Of a DNA stretch of 53,888 nucleotides, positions 45,696-53,888 are shown piece by piece; the first letter of the stretch is position 1; every line of letters starts with the position of its first letter. This DNA comes from a bacterium. GTDB lineage: Bacteria > 4484-113 > JAGGVC01. The position numbers were made by a program, and so were the translations under genes. The notes beneath the pieces were generated by a model. That model was not told the DNA's origin and searched no databases. It worked only from the letters and a program-made list of their open reading frames with translations. Location: contig JAGGVC010000045.1 of the NCBI GenBank assembly GCA_021158185.1, forward strand, positions 1 to 53,888. Direction: 5' to 3'.

Positions 45696-48600
45696 AGCTT
45701 AGCCTCCACGGGGAGTGCTGCATCAATCATCGCGTTAATCTGCGCGTCGGTAAAATGCATGGCGGATATCGCTCCGGATGGACACCAGCTTGCACAGGTT
45801 CCGCATCCCTTGCACATGCTGGCGTTGATCCTTGCAGTGAATACGCCAGGTGAAACCTCATGCAACGACGGCGCTTTGAACAAGCAGATCTCTGCACATT
45901 TCCCGCATCCCCTGCACTTCTCTTCATCTACCACAGATACAGCAGGATCGAGCCGTACGTTGTCGTGTGCGAGAAGCGTCGCAGCCTTGGCCGCGGCAGC
46001 CGAGGCCTGCGCCACCGAATCAACGATGTCTTTCGGCCCCTGAACTGTGCCTGCAATGAAGACACCTTCTACCGCGGTCTCAACCGGCGCCAGCTCCGGG
46101 TGAAGCTCAAGGAAGAAGCCGTCAAGACCGAGACTTGTTTTGAGCATATCATGGAACTTGTGCGTCTCGGGCTGCCTGGGTCTCATACCCACGCTCAAGA
46201 CAACAAGATCCGTCGGTATTTCGAGCGTTTTGCCCAGAAGATCGTCTTTGCAGCGAACAGCGGTCGCCTTCTCGTCTCCGATGACTGAAGGTGTATCCGT
46301 TTCCGAATGGCGGATGAATAAAACTCCAAGCCCTCGCGCCTTCCTGTACATTTCCTCTGCGCCTGCAGATACCGTTCGAATGCCGCGATGCAGAATGGTG
46401 ACGTTGATTCCGATCTCTGCAAGCTGGATTGCCTGCTTTATTGCTGTTGGGCAGCAGTACCTTGAACATCCGGTGAACCCATTGGGGTCGCGTGAGCCAA
46501 CGCACTGTATGAATGTAACGTTGATTGGTCGTTTCCCGTCCACCTGCAGATCGCTTATGTCCATCATCAGAAGGTTTTCGAACTGCTCGCTCGTAATAAC
46601 ATTATCGAGCTTTCCGTATCCGTATTCACCCACGGGAACGTACAAGTCAGCCCCTATTGCAAGGATGATTGCTCCAATGTGCAGAACATCGTTGCTTTTG
46701 CCGGAAAGTTTGGCCTCGAAGTTGCCGACGTATCCTGAGATGCCGTCTACATCTGTTTCAAGAAGAACGCGTGCCCCGCTGTTTTTCAAGCGGTCAAGTT
46801 TTTCATCCATAACTTCGGAAGCCGGGCGCATATTCGGGTACATGCATTTAAGGAAGGGAATATCCAGGCGTCCGCCGAGCCTGGCTTCCTTTTCCACAAG
46901 CGTCACTTCGAATCCCTGTGCTGCAAGGTCGGTTGCGGATTCTATTCCCGCAATTCCCCCGCCGATTACGAGTGCTGCCCTTTGCATAGGAGCTTCGCCT
47001 TCGTACAGCGGATTGAGATTACGCGCTCTTGCAACGCCCATTCGAATCAAATCGCGCGCCTTTACCTGGGCGTCCTTGCGGGACTTCGAATGTACCCACG
47101 AACACTGGTCGCGTATGTTGACCATTTCAAACATGTAAGGGTTGAATCCGATCTGTGAGCACGTATCGCGGAACACGGGCTCGTGTGTTCTCGGCGTACA
47201 GGCGGCGACAACGATTCGATTAAGGTTATGTTCTTTGATCAGCTCTACGATCGCATCTTGCCCCGTTCCACTGCAGGTGAACTGGTGACCGGTGGCGATA
47301 ACGACATCAGGGATCTCAGATGAGTATTCGACGAGTTCGTCGACATCGAGAACACCCGCTATGTTGATGCCGCAATGGCATACTACGACGCCGATTCGCG
47401 GCGGCCCAGAAAGATCAAGCTGCTCTATGTCTGCTTTCTTCACGTCAATCCTGTGCTCATTCAGGAACAGTTGTGAACGAGATGCAGCTGCGGATGCCTG
47501 GGCAACACAGTCAGGTATTACTTCGGGGCCCGATGCGCTTCCACAGACGAATACACCTTCACGTGATGTTTCGACCGCGGACACAGCAGGATCCTTCCGG
47601 GAAATGAAGCCGTATGTATCCGTATCGATCCCCAGAATTTCTGCGAGTTCAACTGCGCCCTTTCTCGGTGCCGCAGCAAGCGAAAGCACCACAAGGTCGG
47701 CCTTCAAGCGAAGCTGCTCTCTGCTTGTCGTATTCTCGACGAATAATTCCAGCGAATCGGTTCCGGGAACGAGATCGATTTTCGCCGGACGTCCCCTAAG
47801 ATAAGTGGCGCTGTTTTCGGACTTCGAGCGCTCCACAAAATCGTCAAAGCCTTTTCCGAATGCTCTGAGATCGGAATAGAGAATCGTTATTTCCTCAACC
47901 TGGGGGTCGTGCTGTCTTATGAGCATCGAGTCTTTGACGGCGTTCATACAGCAGAACCTGCTGCAGTAATGACGTCCGCCTTCGCCGCGGGCTCCCACAC
48001 ATTGAACAAAGGTGATGTTTTTCGGGGTCTTGTGATCCGAGGGACGAACCACGTGCCCATTCGTAGAGCCGGAAGCGTTGAGCATCCTTTCCAGCTCGAG
48101 GCTTGTAATAACGTTTTGAAACCTGCCGAACCCGTAGTTGCCAAGCTTCCCTGCGTCAAACTCATCGAAACCGATCGCAACGATGATCGCGCCTACGTCG
48201 ATCTCGATTTCCTCTTCCTTCATATCGAAGTCGATTGCATCAACGTCGCAAGCCTTGACGCAGCGCCAGCATTGGCGGCAGTATTCATCGTCGATTACAT
48301 ATGCTGCAGGCACCGACTGCGGGAAGGGGCGATAGATAGCTTTGCGAGCCTTCAGGCCAAGGTCGAATCTGTTGCCGATCACTTCAGGGCATGCATCGAC
48401 ACATAATCCACAGGCCACGCAAATGTCCTCGTGTACGTACCTGGGTTTCTTGCGAAGCTGAACTTTGTAGTTGCCCGGCTCACCCTCGCAGCTTATGACC
48501 TCGGTCATGGTCATTACTTCCACTTGGGGATGTCGACCGACATCCATCATCTTAGGACCGAGGATTCATATGCTGCAGTCCATCGTAGGGAAGGTCTTGT

Positions 48601-48817
48601 CGAGTTGAGCCATCCTTCCCCCTAGTGTGGGTGATTTTTCTGCGAGCACCACTTCGATTCTTGAGTTGGCAAGATCGAGTGCAGCCTGGATGCCGGCAAT
48701 TCCGCCGCCGATTACCAAGGCTTTCTTTGCTTGCGCCGGATCTACACCCGTCCCCAATAAATCTGCATTAGCCAATACTAGCAATACCTCGCACAGAAAT
48801 AAAACCCTCGCTGGCAC
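45692..48817 (-). CDS. hdrA: HdrA2: selenocysteine-containing tandem double-HdrA
   Basis: A 1041-aa protein if the TGA at 48568-48566 is selenocysteine (U84). GTG at 48817 is preceded by TAGG. The first module lacks the usual N-terminal Fe-S domain and opens directly with the FAD motif [11 protein letters not shown], then [39 protein letters not shown] and [19 protein letters not shown]. At about residue 479 a second HdrA begins with its own Fe-S domain ([19 protein letters not shown]), FAD motif GGGIAGIES and CVGSRDPNG. It ends with [11 protein letters not shown] and [12 protein letters not shown]. The second module has no Sec or Cys at the DCSI position; the aligned segment reads [15 protein letters not shown]. 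Two flavins are therefore likely in one chain. Confidence 0.88.
48528..48545 (-). promoter_or_regulatory. Putative bacterial SECIS of hdrA2
   Basis: On the minus strand GGATGTC-GGTC-GACATCC forms a 7-bp stem with loop GGTC. The inner 6-bp stem begins 21 nt after the TGA, exactly as in hdrA1. Synonymous sites in the intervening codons (ILGPK) differ between the two genes, but the hairpin bases do not. Confidence 0.75.
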
Positions 48818-48826
48818 ACATTAAGC

Positions 48827-49414
48827 CTATGTGCCTGCTTTTACTTTCTTACCGGATTTCCCTTTGGCAGCATCTCCGAATTCCTTATCGAAGTACTCAC
48901 AGCCGGCATCAAACGCCTTGAGATTCAGTTCTTCCGTCCCAGCGGGAACTGAACTCAATACGGCTTCTCGCAATGCTTCTCGAGGCGCAATCTTGGTTAC
49001 AGAGCCGAAGAAACCGAGCATTACTATGTTCTGTACGATCTTGCGGCCCAGCGATTCCGCTATTCGTGTCGAAGTTATCCCGTAGGAGGCCTGGCCTTTC
49101 TTCAGCTTTGGATGAACGAGGTCCTTCTCGTAAATAAGTATTCCGTCATCCTTCAGTTCGTCACGGTATTGGTTGTATCCCTCAGATGACATAACCACGA
49201 ATATGTCTGGGCGCTGAATGTAAGGGTAGAGTACTTCAGTATCGGATACAACGAGTGTTGTGCTGCAGGCTGAGCCGCGCGCTTCGGGGCCGAAGCTCTG
49301 GATCATCGTTGCGTGCATCCCGGCGTTTATCGCGCAGGCATGGCCGATGATATGACCAGAGAGCACCACTCCCTGGCCTCCGTAACCTGTAATCCTTATC
49401 TCCGTTCTACTCAC
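48827..49414 (-). CDS. korC: 2-oxoacid:ferredoxin oxidoreductase gamma subunit
   Basis: A 195-aa gamma subunit: RITGYGGQGVVLSGHIIG at the N-terminus and FGPEARGSACSTTLVVS in the middle are hallmarks of Kor/Oor/Vor gamma chains. It contributes part of the CoA-binding and thiamine active-site region in the alpha-beta-gamma enzyme. Its ATG overlaps the beta-subunit stop by 8 nt, and hdrA2 begins 9 nt after its stop. The tail is Lys/Gly-rich. Confidence 0.9.
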   Translation of the reverse strand: MSRTEIRITGYGGQGVVLSGHIIGHACAINAGMHATMIQSFGPEARGSACSTTLVVSDTEVLYPYIQRPDIFVVMSSEGYNQYRDELKDDGILIYEKDLVHPKLKKGQASYGITSTRIAESLGRKIVQNIVMLGFFGSVTKIAPREALREAVLSSVPAGTEELNLKAFDAGCEYFDKEFGDAAKGKSGKKVKAGT

Positions 49415-50300
49415 GGATCATTCCCCCTTCGTTACTCATCGGTACGTACCTGTCGCCAAGAGTTCGTTTGTAATGATCGTGCATCATATCGAGGAAGGTC
49501 GGTCTTTCTTCGTCGATGAATTTGCCGCAGATGATCTTGTCCTGGAAGGAGATGTCGATATCCCGCGTGTCGACGCCGTTTCGGATCTCGGAGCTCTTTT
49601 CGTAGTAGTTAATGAGATTGAGTCCGGTGCCGAGCTTGTTCAGGCGCGCGTAGAGTGTGGAGCACGGCGTTACAATCTCGATAAAGCGGAATCCCTTCCT
49701 TGAAAGAGCTTCCTTGAACGCCTTGGTCATACGTCTTACATGGAGGCTTGTGTAGCGAGCGACATATGATGCACCGCAGCTTGCAGCAAGATGCGGGATG
49801 TTGAACGGACGCTCGAAGTTGCCGAAGGGCATCGTGGATGTTTTGGCCGTAATAGGCGTTGTAGGTGCGTTCTGTCCACCGGTCATCCCGTAGATGAAGT
49901 TATTGATGAGAATAACCAGCAGGTCGATATTCCGTCGGGCCGCGTGGATGAAGTGGTTTCCGCCGATGCCGACCAGGTCGCCGTCGCCCGAAAAAACTGT
50001 GACGAGAAGCTCCGGCCTGCCTAGCTTGAGACCGGTTGCAAAGGGAACGGCGCGCCCGTGCGTTGTGTGGAAACCGTCCAGATTCATATACCCGGCGGTT
50101 CGTCCTGTACAGCCGATGCCGGAAACAATCGATACCTTGTTGATATCGATGCCGCTTTCGTCAAGCGCCGTGGCATAGCATTTGACTACGGTGCCAATGC
50201 CGCAAGTCGGACACCATATATGGGGCATGCGATCCATCCGGATGTAAGGTGAAATCGGGTGTTCGGTTGCATCTATTGTTCTTTCGATTACTTTGCTCAT
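49407..50300 (-). CDS. korB: 2-oxoacid:ferredoxin oxidoreductase beta subunit (TPP-binding)
   Basis: A 297-aa beta subunit that binds thiamine pyrophosphate and a [4Fe-4S] cluster. IWCPTCGIGTVVKC gives the first cluster ligands, FSGDGDLVGIGGNHFIHAAR and NNFIYGMTGGQNAPTTP form the TPP site. The start overlaps the korA stop by 4 nt. The order ferredoxin-alpha-beta-gamma is that of oorDABC, so 2-oxoglutarate is the favoured substrate, with branched 2-oxoacids as the alternative. Confidence 0.9.
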   Translation of the reverse strand: MSKVIERTIDATEHPISPYIRMDRMPHIWCPTCGIGTVVKCYATALDESGIDINKVSIVSGIGCTGRTAGYMNLDGFHTTHGRAVPFATGLKLGRPELLVTVFSGDGDLVGIGGNHFIHAARRNIDLLVILINNFIYGMTGGQNAPTTPITAKTSTMPFGNFERPFNIPHLAASCGASYVARYTSLHVRRMTKAFKEALSRKGFRFIEIVTPCSTLYARLNKLGTGLNLINYYEKSSEIRNGVDTRDIDISFQDKIICGKFIDEERPTFLDMMHDHYKRTLGDRYVPMSNEGGMIRE

Positions 50301-51454
50301 TTAGCAGCCTCCAGAATTGCATCCCGAATATCTTCCGGATTGTGCACTCCTCCACCCATATGGGAGACCAGTATTGCAGGAACCTTGCCTGCTGCGCACC
50401 GTTCGACTTCCAGAACGATCTGGCCGTAGTTGATCTCCGGCACGACGAACGCCTTTATTTTCCCTGCAAGCTCCCGTATCCGTTTTTCGGGGAAAGGCCA
50501 GACTATTTGAAGCCTAATCACTCCGACTTTCACTCCTTTCTTCCGGGCAAGATCGATGCCCATCCGCGCAACGCGTGCGGTTATCCCGTATGTCACCAGC
50601 ACTACATCTGCTCCGTCAACCCCATCTTCTTTATACTTTGCGATCTCGTCCGCGTTCAGCCTGATTTTATCTACAAGCCTTTTAACAAGGACTGCCTGGC
50701 ATTCTTCGCTCATTACAGGGTAACCTTTTTCGTCATGCGTCAGGCCGGTAGTGTGAAATTTGTATCCATCGCCCGCACGGGCGAACTCGGGGATCATATT
50801 CCCGTTAACGAGGTAAGGTTTGTATTCCTCCGGTTTAGCTCTCGTCAGCTTCCGGGGTACGATGTCAATTTTGTCAGGGTCCGGTATGACAACCTTCTCC
50901 GTCATATGTCCGACGCACTCATCCATCATAAACAGAACGGGAGTACGGTACTCTTCGGCCAGATTGAATGCGTCTGTCATAAGATCGAATGCTTCCTGCG
51001 GGGATTCGGGACAAAGTGCGATGATTTCATAATCCCCATGTGAACCCCACCTGGCCTGCATCATATCGGCCTGTCCGACCATCGTAGGCAGGCCTGTCGA
51101 AGGGCCGCCGCGTTGGACATTCACGACCACACACGGTGTCTCCATCATCGCTGCAAGCCCGATATTCTCCATCATTAGGCTGAAGCCGGGGCCGCTCGTC
51201 ACGGTCATTGACTTCACGCCTGTCCACGAGGCACCGACAATAGCGGCCATGCTGGCGAGTTCGTCTTCCATCTGGATGAAAGTGCCGCCGATCATCGGGA
51301 ATCTCTGGGAAATGCGCTCTACAACTTCCGTGGAAGGTGTGATCGGGTATCCGGCAACGAATCTGCAGCCCGCAGCCATTGCTCCTTCGCCACAGGCATA
51401 ATCGCCATCGAGGTAGTGTTCGCCTGTTAAGACTCCCAAAGGGTCGGTTTTCAT
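50297..51454 (-). CDS. korA: 2-oxoacid:ferredoxin oxidoreductase alpha subunit
   Basis: A 385-aa alpha subunit. GYPITPSTEVVERIS (the 2-oxoacid-binding Y-P-I-T-P-S/S-T motif), TSGPGFSLMMENIGLA and NVQRGGPSTGLPT are diagnostic. The C-terminal domain II ends VSHMGGGVHNPEDI. It reads through from korD with a 4-nt overlap. Reaction: oxidative decarboxylation of a 2-oxoacid plus CoA to acyl-CoA, CO2 and reduced ferredoxin. Confidence 0.92.
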   Translation of the reverse strand: MKTDPLGVLTGEHYLDGDYACGEGAMAAGCRFVAGYPITPSTEVVERISQRFPMIGGTFIQMEDELASMAAIVGASWTGVKSMTVTSGPGFSLMMENIGLAAMMETPCVVVNVQRGGPSTGLPTMVGQADMMQARWGSHGDYEIIALCPESPQEAFDLMTDAFNLAEEYRTPVLFMMDECVGHMTEKVVIPDPDKIDIVPRKLTRAKPEEYKPYLVNGNMIPEFARAGDGYKFHTTGLTHDEKGYPVMSEECQAVLVKRLVDKIRLNADEIAKYKEDGVDGADVVLVTYGITARVARMGIDLARKKGVKVGVIRLQIVWPFPEKRIRELAGKIKAFVVPEINYGQIVLEVERCAAGKVPAILVSHMGGGVHNPEDIRDAILEAAK

Positions 51455-51777
51455 AAAGCTACCATCCTTGGTGTTGTCTCAGGTTCGAATGATTCGATTT
51501 CCTGATCGACGAGTCGTCTGTTTTCAAGCTGTATGCAGAAAATGGCGAATTCCGGGCAAATCATTTCGCAAAGGCCACAGTTAACGCACTCGTTCGGTTT
51601 GACTACGATGGGCGAATGATAGCCCTTTGCGTTGAATTCCGTGGACATCTCCAAAACGTCCTTCGGACAATACTCAACGCAAAACTCGCAGCCCTTGCAG
51701 CGATCCGCAATAATGTGAACTTCACCTCGGGGAATTTCCACCTGGTCCAGATCAAGGGGTTTACGCCAAAACTTCAT
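51451..51777 (-). CDS. korD: 2-oxoacid oxidoreductase delta subunit (2[4Fe-4S] ferredoxin)
   Basis: A 108-aa ferredoxin-type subunit with CKGCEFCVEYCP near residue 29 and CVNCGLCEMICP near 63, both complete [4Fe-4S] motifs. It begins MKFWRKPLDLDQVEIPRG and has a short acidic tail. It is the first gene of the operon. No ribosome site precedes the ATG at 51777, and a GATAAT -10 lies only 18 nt upstream. It would carry electrons out of KorAB to free ferredoxin or directly into the Hdr proteins encoded downstream. Confidence 0.9.
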   Translation of the reverse strand: MKFWRKPLDLDQVEIPRGEVHIIADRCKGCEFCVEYCPKDVLEMSTEFNAKGYHSPIVVKPNECVNCGLCEMICPEFAIFCIQLENRRLVDQEIESFEPETTPRMVAL

Positions 51778-51795
51778 TGTATTTCGGGGCTTGGG

Positions 51796-51801
51796 ATTAT
51801 C
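51796..51801 (-). promoter_or_regulatory. Possible -10 box (GATAAT) of the kor-hdr operon
   Basis: The minus strand reads GGGATAATCCC 18 nt before the korD start, giving a leader of about 12 nt with no ribosome site. No matching -35 was found. Confidence 0.35.
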
Positions 51802-52378
51802 CCGTTACCCGCCTCCTGTTTATCTACAAAAACTACACACCGACCAAGGTCCTTTCCGCAATGATGCGCAATGGCGGAATTTGGGAAGAAAGGCGCGCCG
51901 AGCACGGGATATGTGCTTTGCGAACCAATGTCGAATGGGGGAGGTTATGCGACCGATGAAAGGGTTTCATGGTGAGAGCATTTTTTCCTTCTTCATCTTG
52001 CCCTAGGCAAATGCAAGAAATCATGCTTTTGATCACCAGCATCAAGGTCGGCTACGTGCGGAAAAATGATATCCAGAAATGAAAGCTACCATCAGTCCTA
52101 CAACAACTTACAATCCACCATAATTATGTTATCAACATGTGAATTCAATCGCAAAGAAGGTTGCTCATGTGCCATTCATCACAAACTCGCATAATTTATA
52201 TGCTCCTTATTGAAAAATGCATATTTGGTCAATTATCGAGAATCCTTGTTATGCACAGGATTAGCGGCACATTAATCCGGATATTTAGTATCAATACTGA
52301 AGTAAACATTAAGGTCTGGTTGTGTATTTTCACAAGCTCAACAAATTGGTTTGGGCAAGGATATTTTACATCTGGCAC

Positions 52379-52406
52379 TTGATATTATTTCATTATCCAT
52401 TATAAT
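52379..52406 (+). promoter_or_regulatory. Strong sigma70-type promoter
   Basis: TTGATA at 52379-52384, a 16-nt spacer and perfect TATAAT at 52401-52406. It drives the small Cys-rich gene. Confidence 0.75.
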
Positions 52407-52468
52407 CAATATATGCAAGGTGTCTAGATCGTATATGGATGGTCGTGTCAGCTGGGAGGCAATCGGGA

Positions 52469-52720
52469 TTGTTAATCTCCAAATCCAATCAGGAGCGAGT
52501 GTGCGAGGAGTGTGGTAAGCCTGTTAAGGTTTCCATTCTCTTCCGGCTTCCAATGCAGCGCGGCCTTGGTGGAATGGAAAGACCGAAGCGCGGCGGGTTC
52601 TACCAGGTCGAATGCGAAAATTGCCAGCAATGCAAGAAGCTCGGTCGCGACTGTGTGTGGGCGGTCGGTATGATGCAGAGCAAGCGCGATCCTTTGGGCT
52701 TGAGATTGCCGATTGAGTAA
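52469..52720 (+). CDS. Small cysteine-rich protein of unknown function
   Basis: An 83-aa protein. TTG at 52469 is chosen because GGGAGG lies 9 nt upstream; the ATG at 52439 in the same frame would add 10 residues. Cysteines are spaced VCEECGKP near residue 11 and ECENCQQCKKLGRDC near 48-62, suggesting one or two zinc-binding knuckles or an Fe-S site. The protein has no signal peptide. It is transcribed from a near-consensus promoter and is convergent with the radical SAM gene downstream. Confidence 0.5.
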   Translation: MLISKSNQERVCEECGKPVKVSILFRLPMQRGLGGMERPKRGGFYQVECENCQQCKKLGRDCVWAVGMMQSKRDPLGLRLPIE

Positions 52721-52858
52721 GCGCAGGTGATTTTGGCGGCTTTATGTGGCCGCCGATGAGAAATATGAAACGGCGTGTAATCGTCGTGCGGGTTCGCGCG
52801 GTAGGGGCAGCTGGCAGCCATCTGTGTGATATTCGCATTTCCCAGACTGATCGGCACA

Positions 52859-53887
52859 TCAAGCTGTCTTTTCCACCAGCGACAAGCCTGCGCGCGCCAT
52901 TATGCTCAGGTAGTACTTCCTCAAATCGAGATACAGCCTCTGCAGGTAGCAGTCCGAGGCCGGGCATTTAGCGACCGAACCTGTCGCAACGTAATTCGTC
53001 GCCGGACATCCGCCCGTACAGCTTTTTTGCGCTTTGCATTTCACGCATTTCTTTCGCTCTACACTTGAAATCCTGTAATACTCCAAGCGGTTATCGAGTC
53101 TTTCCTTCGAAAAGCCGTTCACGACATCGCCGAGCGGCAGGAATCCCTCGCCGTCGAAAGCGCCCTGACCCTTCGCGCACGCCTGTATCTTTCCATCAAC
53201 GTCCACGCTTATTCGATAGCGCCCCGCGCTGCATCCCCAGACGTGGGTCATATCCGATTCGTCCAGCGTACCCCAGTTCTCAAGAAGCGAAATTCGTATC
53301 GGATGTTTCTTCTTCTTCAGGGCGACGTAATTGTCGAGAACCCGTTTCATCTGTTCGATAAACACGCGGTAGCCTGCCTTCGGCCATTCGATTCCCGTCG
53401 CGCACCCGATTATGAACTGGTTTATGCCGAGATCCACTAGCTCCATCACATCGTCCGCGAGCCTTCCCACGGTTTCGGGCGTTGGCGTTACCCGCGCGCC
53501 TAGCCACGGCTGGAAGTACTTCATCATCGGAATCCGGCTCGCAATCGTATCGAACGTGCCCGTGCCGTCGGGGAATTTCCGATGCGTGTTATGCGATTCC
53601 CGACCGCCGTCCATACTGAGAAGCAGGTTTACATTGTAGCCGCGGAAAAACTGCATCATCTCGGGCGTAATCAGGCTCCCGTTTGTCGTGATGCTGAATG
53701 ACGCCTTCTTGCCCGCGCGCATAAATTCACGCCGCGCGTACGGCACGAAGTCTACGATGGTATCGAATACGAGAAGCGGCTCCCCGCCGAATAATAGAAA
53801 TTGAATGCTCTCTTCGCTTCGCGATTCGCGCAGTATAAATCGAACTGTCTGCTTCAGTACGTGAAATGTCGTATCTCTGCGTTTCTT
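52859..53887 (-). CDS. Radical SAM enzyme with C-terminal SPASM domain (5' truncated)
   Basis: 342 residues are visible, and the frame stays open to the right edge, so the CxxxCxxC cluster motif lies outside the window. Core SAM-barrel motifs are present: FLLFGGEPLL (GGEP) near the visible start, SITTNGSLIT and LLLSMDGG. The SPASM domain that binds auxiliary clusters follows: CSAGRYRISVDVDGKIQAC, then CVKCKAQKSCTGGCPATNY and CPASDCYLQ. This architecture is used by peptide-modifying and sulfatase-maturing enzymes (anSME, PqqE and RiPP maturases). The substrate is unknown; the neighbouring small gene is convergent with it and so an unlikely precursor. The GTG at 53746 is internal. Confidence 0.85.
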   Translation of the reverse strand, partial: KKRRDTTFHVLKQTVRFILRESRSEESIQFLLFGGEPLLVFDTIVDFVPYARREFMRAGKKASFSITTNGSLITPEMMQFFRGYNVNLLLSMDGGRESHNTHRKFPDGTGTFDTIASRIPMMKYFQPWLGARVTPTPETVGRLADDVMELVDLGINQFIIGCATGIEWPKAGYRVFIEQMKRVLDNYVALKKKKHPIRISLLENWGTLDESDMTHVWGCSAGRYRISVDVDGKIQACAKGQGAFDGEGFLPLGDVVNGFSKERLDNRLEYYRISSVERKKCVKCKAQKSCTGGCPATNYVATGSVAKCPASDCYLQRLYLDLRKYYLSIMARAGLSLVEKTA

Positions 53888-53888
53888 C

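Larger units (their letters stand above)
51778..52438. other. AT-rich intergenic region
   Basis: About 660 nt between korD and the small Cys-rich gene, visibly AT-richer than the flanking genes (long A/T tracts in 52060-52430). Apart from the -10 of korD and the strong promoter at 52379-52406, no gene, RNA or repeat was recognised. A 73-codon frame at 52161-52382 has no ribosome site and unusual composition. Confidence 0.45.

Noticed and set aside
46140-47138. 332-codon plus-strand frame in hdrA2
   Set aside because: Shadow of hdrA2 on the other strand; Ser/Arg-rich and no motif.
52161-52382. 73-codon frame in the AT-rich gap
   Set aside because: No ribosome site, unusual composition, and it ends in the promoter of the next gene.
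52735-52754. GGCGGC...GCCGCC hairpin after the Cys-rich gene
   Set aside because: Stem of 6 bp with an 8-nt loop but no T-run on either strand; not called as a terminator.

Overview
The window looks like chromosomal DNA of an uncultured anaerobic, diderm (outer-membrane) bacterium. The signs are an S-layer-homology porin, many lipoproteins, dockerin-like and PKD repeats in a secreted protein, oxygen-sensitive 2-oxoacid oxidoreductase and heterodisulfide-reductase (Hdr) genes, and sigma70-type promoters. Start codons are mixed ATG/GTG/TTG, and many are preceded by GGAGG-like ribosome sites. The phylum cannot be named from the sequence alone. No rRNA, tRNA, CRISPR array or insertion sequence was recognised.

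Layout. 1-3.1 kb: the tail of an AddA-type helicase-nuclease, a secreted beta-propeller, a NifU/BFD iron-sulfur protein and a half-size rubrerythrin. 3.2-7.3 kb: two tandem peptide-binding lipoproteins without a permease. 7.4-9.0 kb: clpP and a short-chain dehydrogenase. 9.1-20.4 kb: a repeat-rich lipoprotein, a two-gene ABC-2 exporter, a heterodimeric ABC exporter pair, an SLH porin and a small lipoprotein. 20.6-28.1 kb: a giant dockerin/PKD/zincin lipoprotein, a secreted unknown and a RocB-like M20 peptidase. 28.2-29.8 kb: a TPP riboswitch and a CytX-like transporter. 30.1-31.8 kb: an AT-richer type II restriction-modification pair (MvaI/BcnI family). 31.9-35.7 kb: a BON lipoprotein, an RluD-type pseudouridine synthase, a GH57 branching enzyme and a small Hfq-like protein. 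35.7-39.8 kb: etfBA and a membrane ETF:quinone-type iron-sulfur oxidoreductase, divergently transcribed. 39.9-51.8 kb: one compact minus-strand operon, korDABC-hdrA2-mvhD-hdrD-hdrA1-(zinc ribbon)-hdrC-hdrB. 51.8-53.9 kb: an AT-rich gap, a small Cys-rich protein behind a strong promoter, and a truncated radical SAM/SPASM enzyme.

The most striking content is the korDABC-hdr operon. Both HdrA proteins appear interrupted by a TGA codon at exactly the same place, where the family has a conserved cysteine (DCSI-[C/U]-ILGPK). In both genes a perfect hairpin with a GGTC loop starts 21 nt after the TGA. The two genes differ at several synonymous sites just upstream of the hairpin but are identical within it. 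The best reading is that both are selenoproteins decoded through a bacterial SECIS. One of them (HdrA2, about 1041 aa) is a tandem double-HdrA; the other carries a C-terminal MvhD domain. Together with korDABC, hdrBC, an HdrD-like protein and the adjacent ETF/quinone-oxidoreductase genes, this suggests a flavin-based electron bifurcation or confurcation hub linking 2-oxoacid oxidation, ferredoxin, a disulfide or other Hdr substrate, and the quinone pool. That wiring is inference: no hydrogenase, formate dehydrogenase or NADH-module gene lies in the window.
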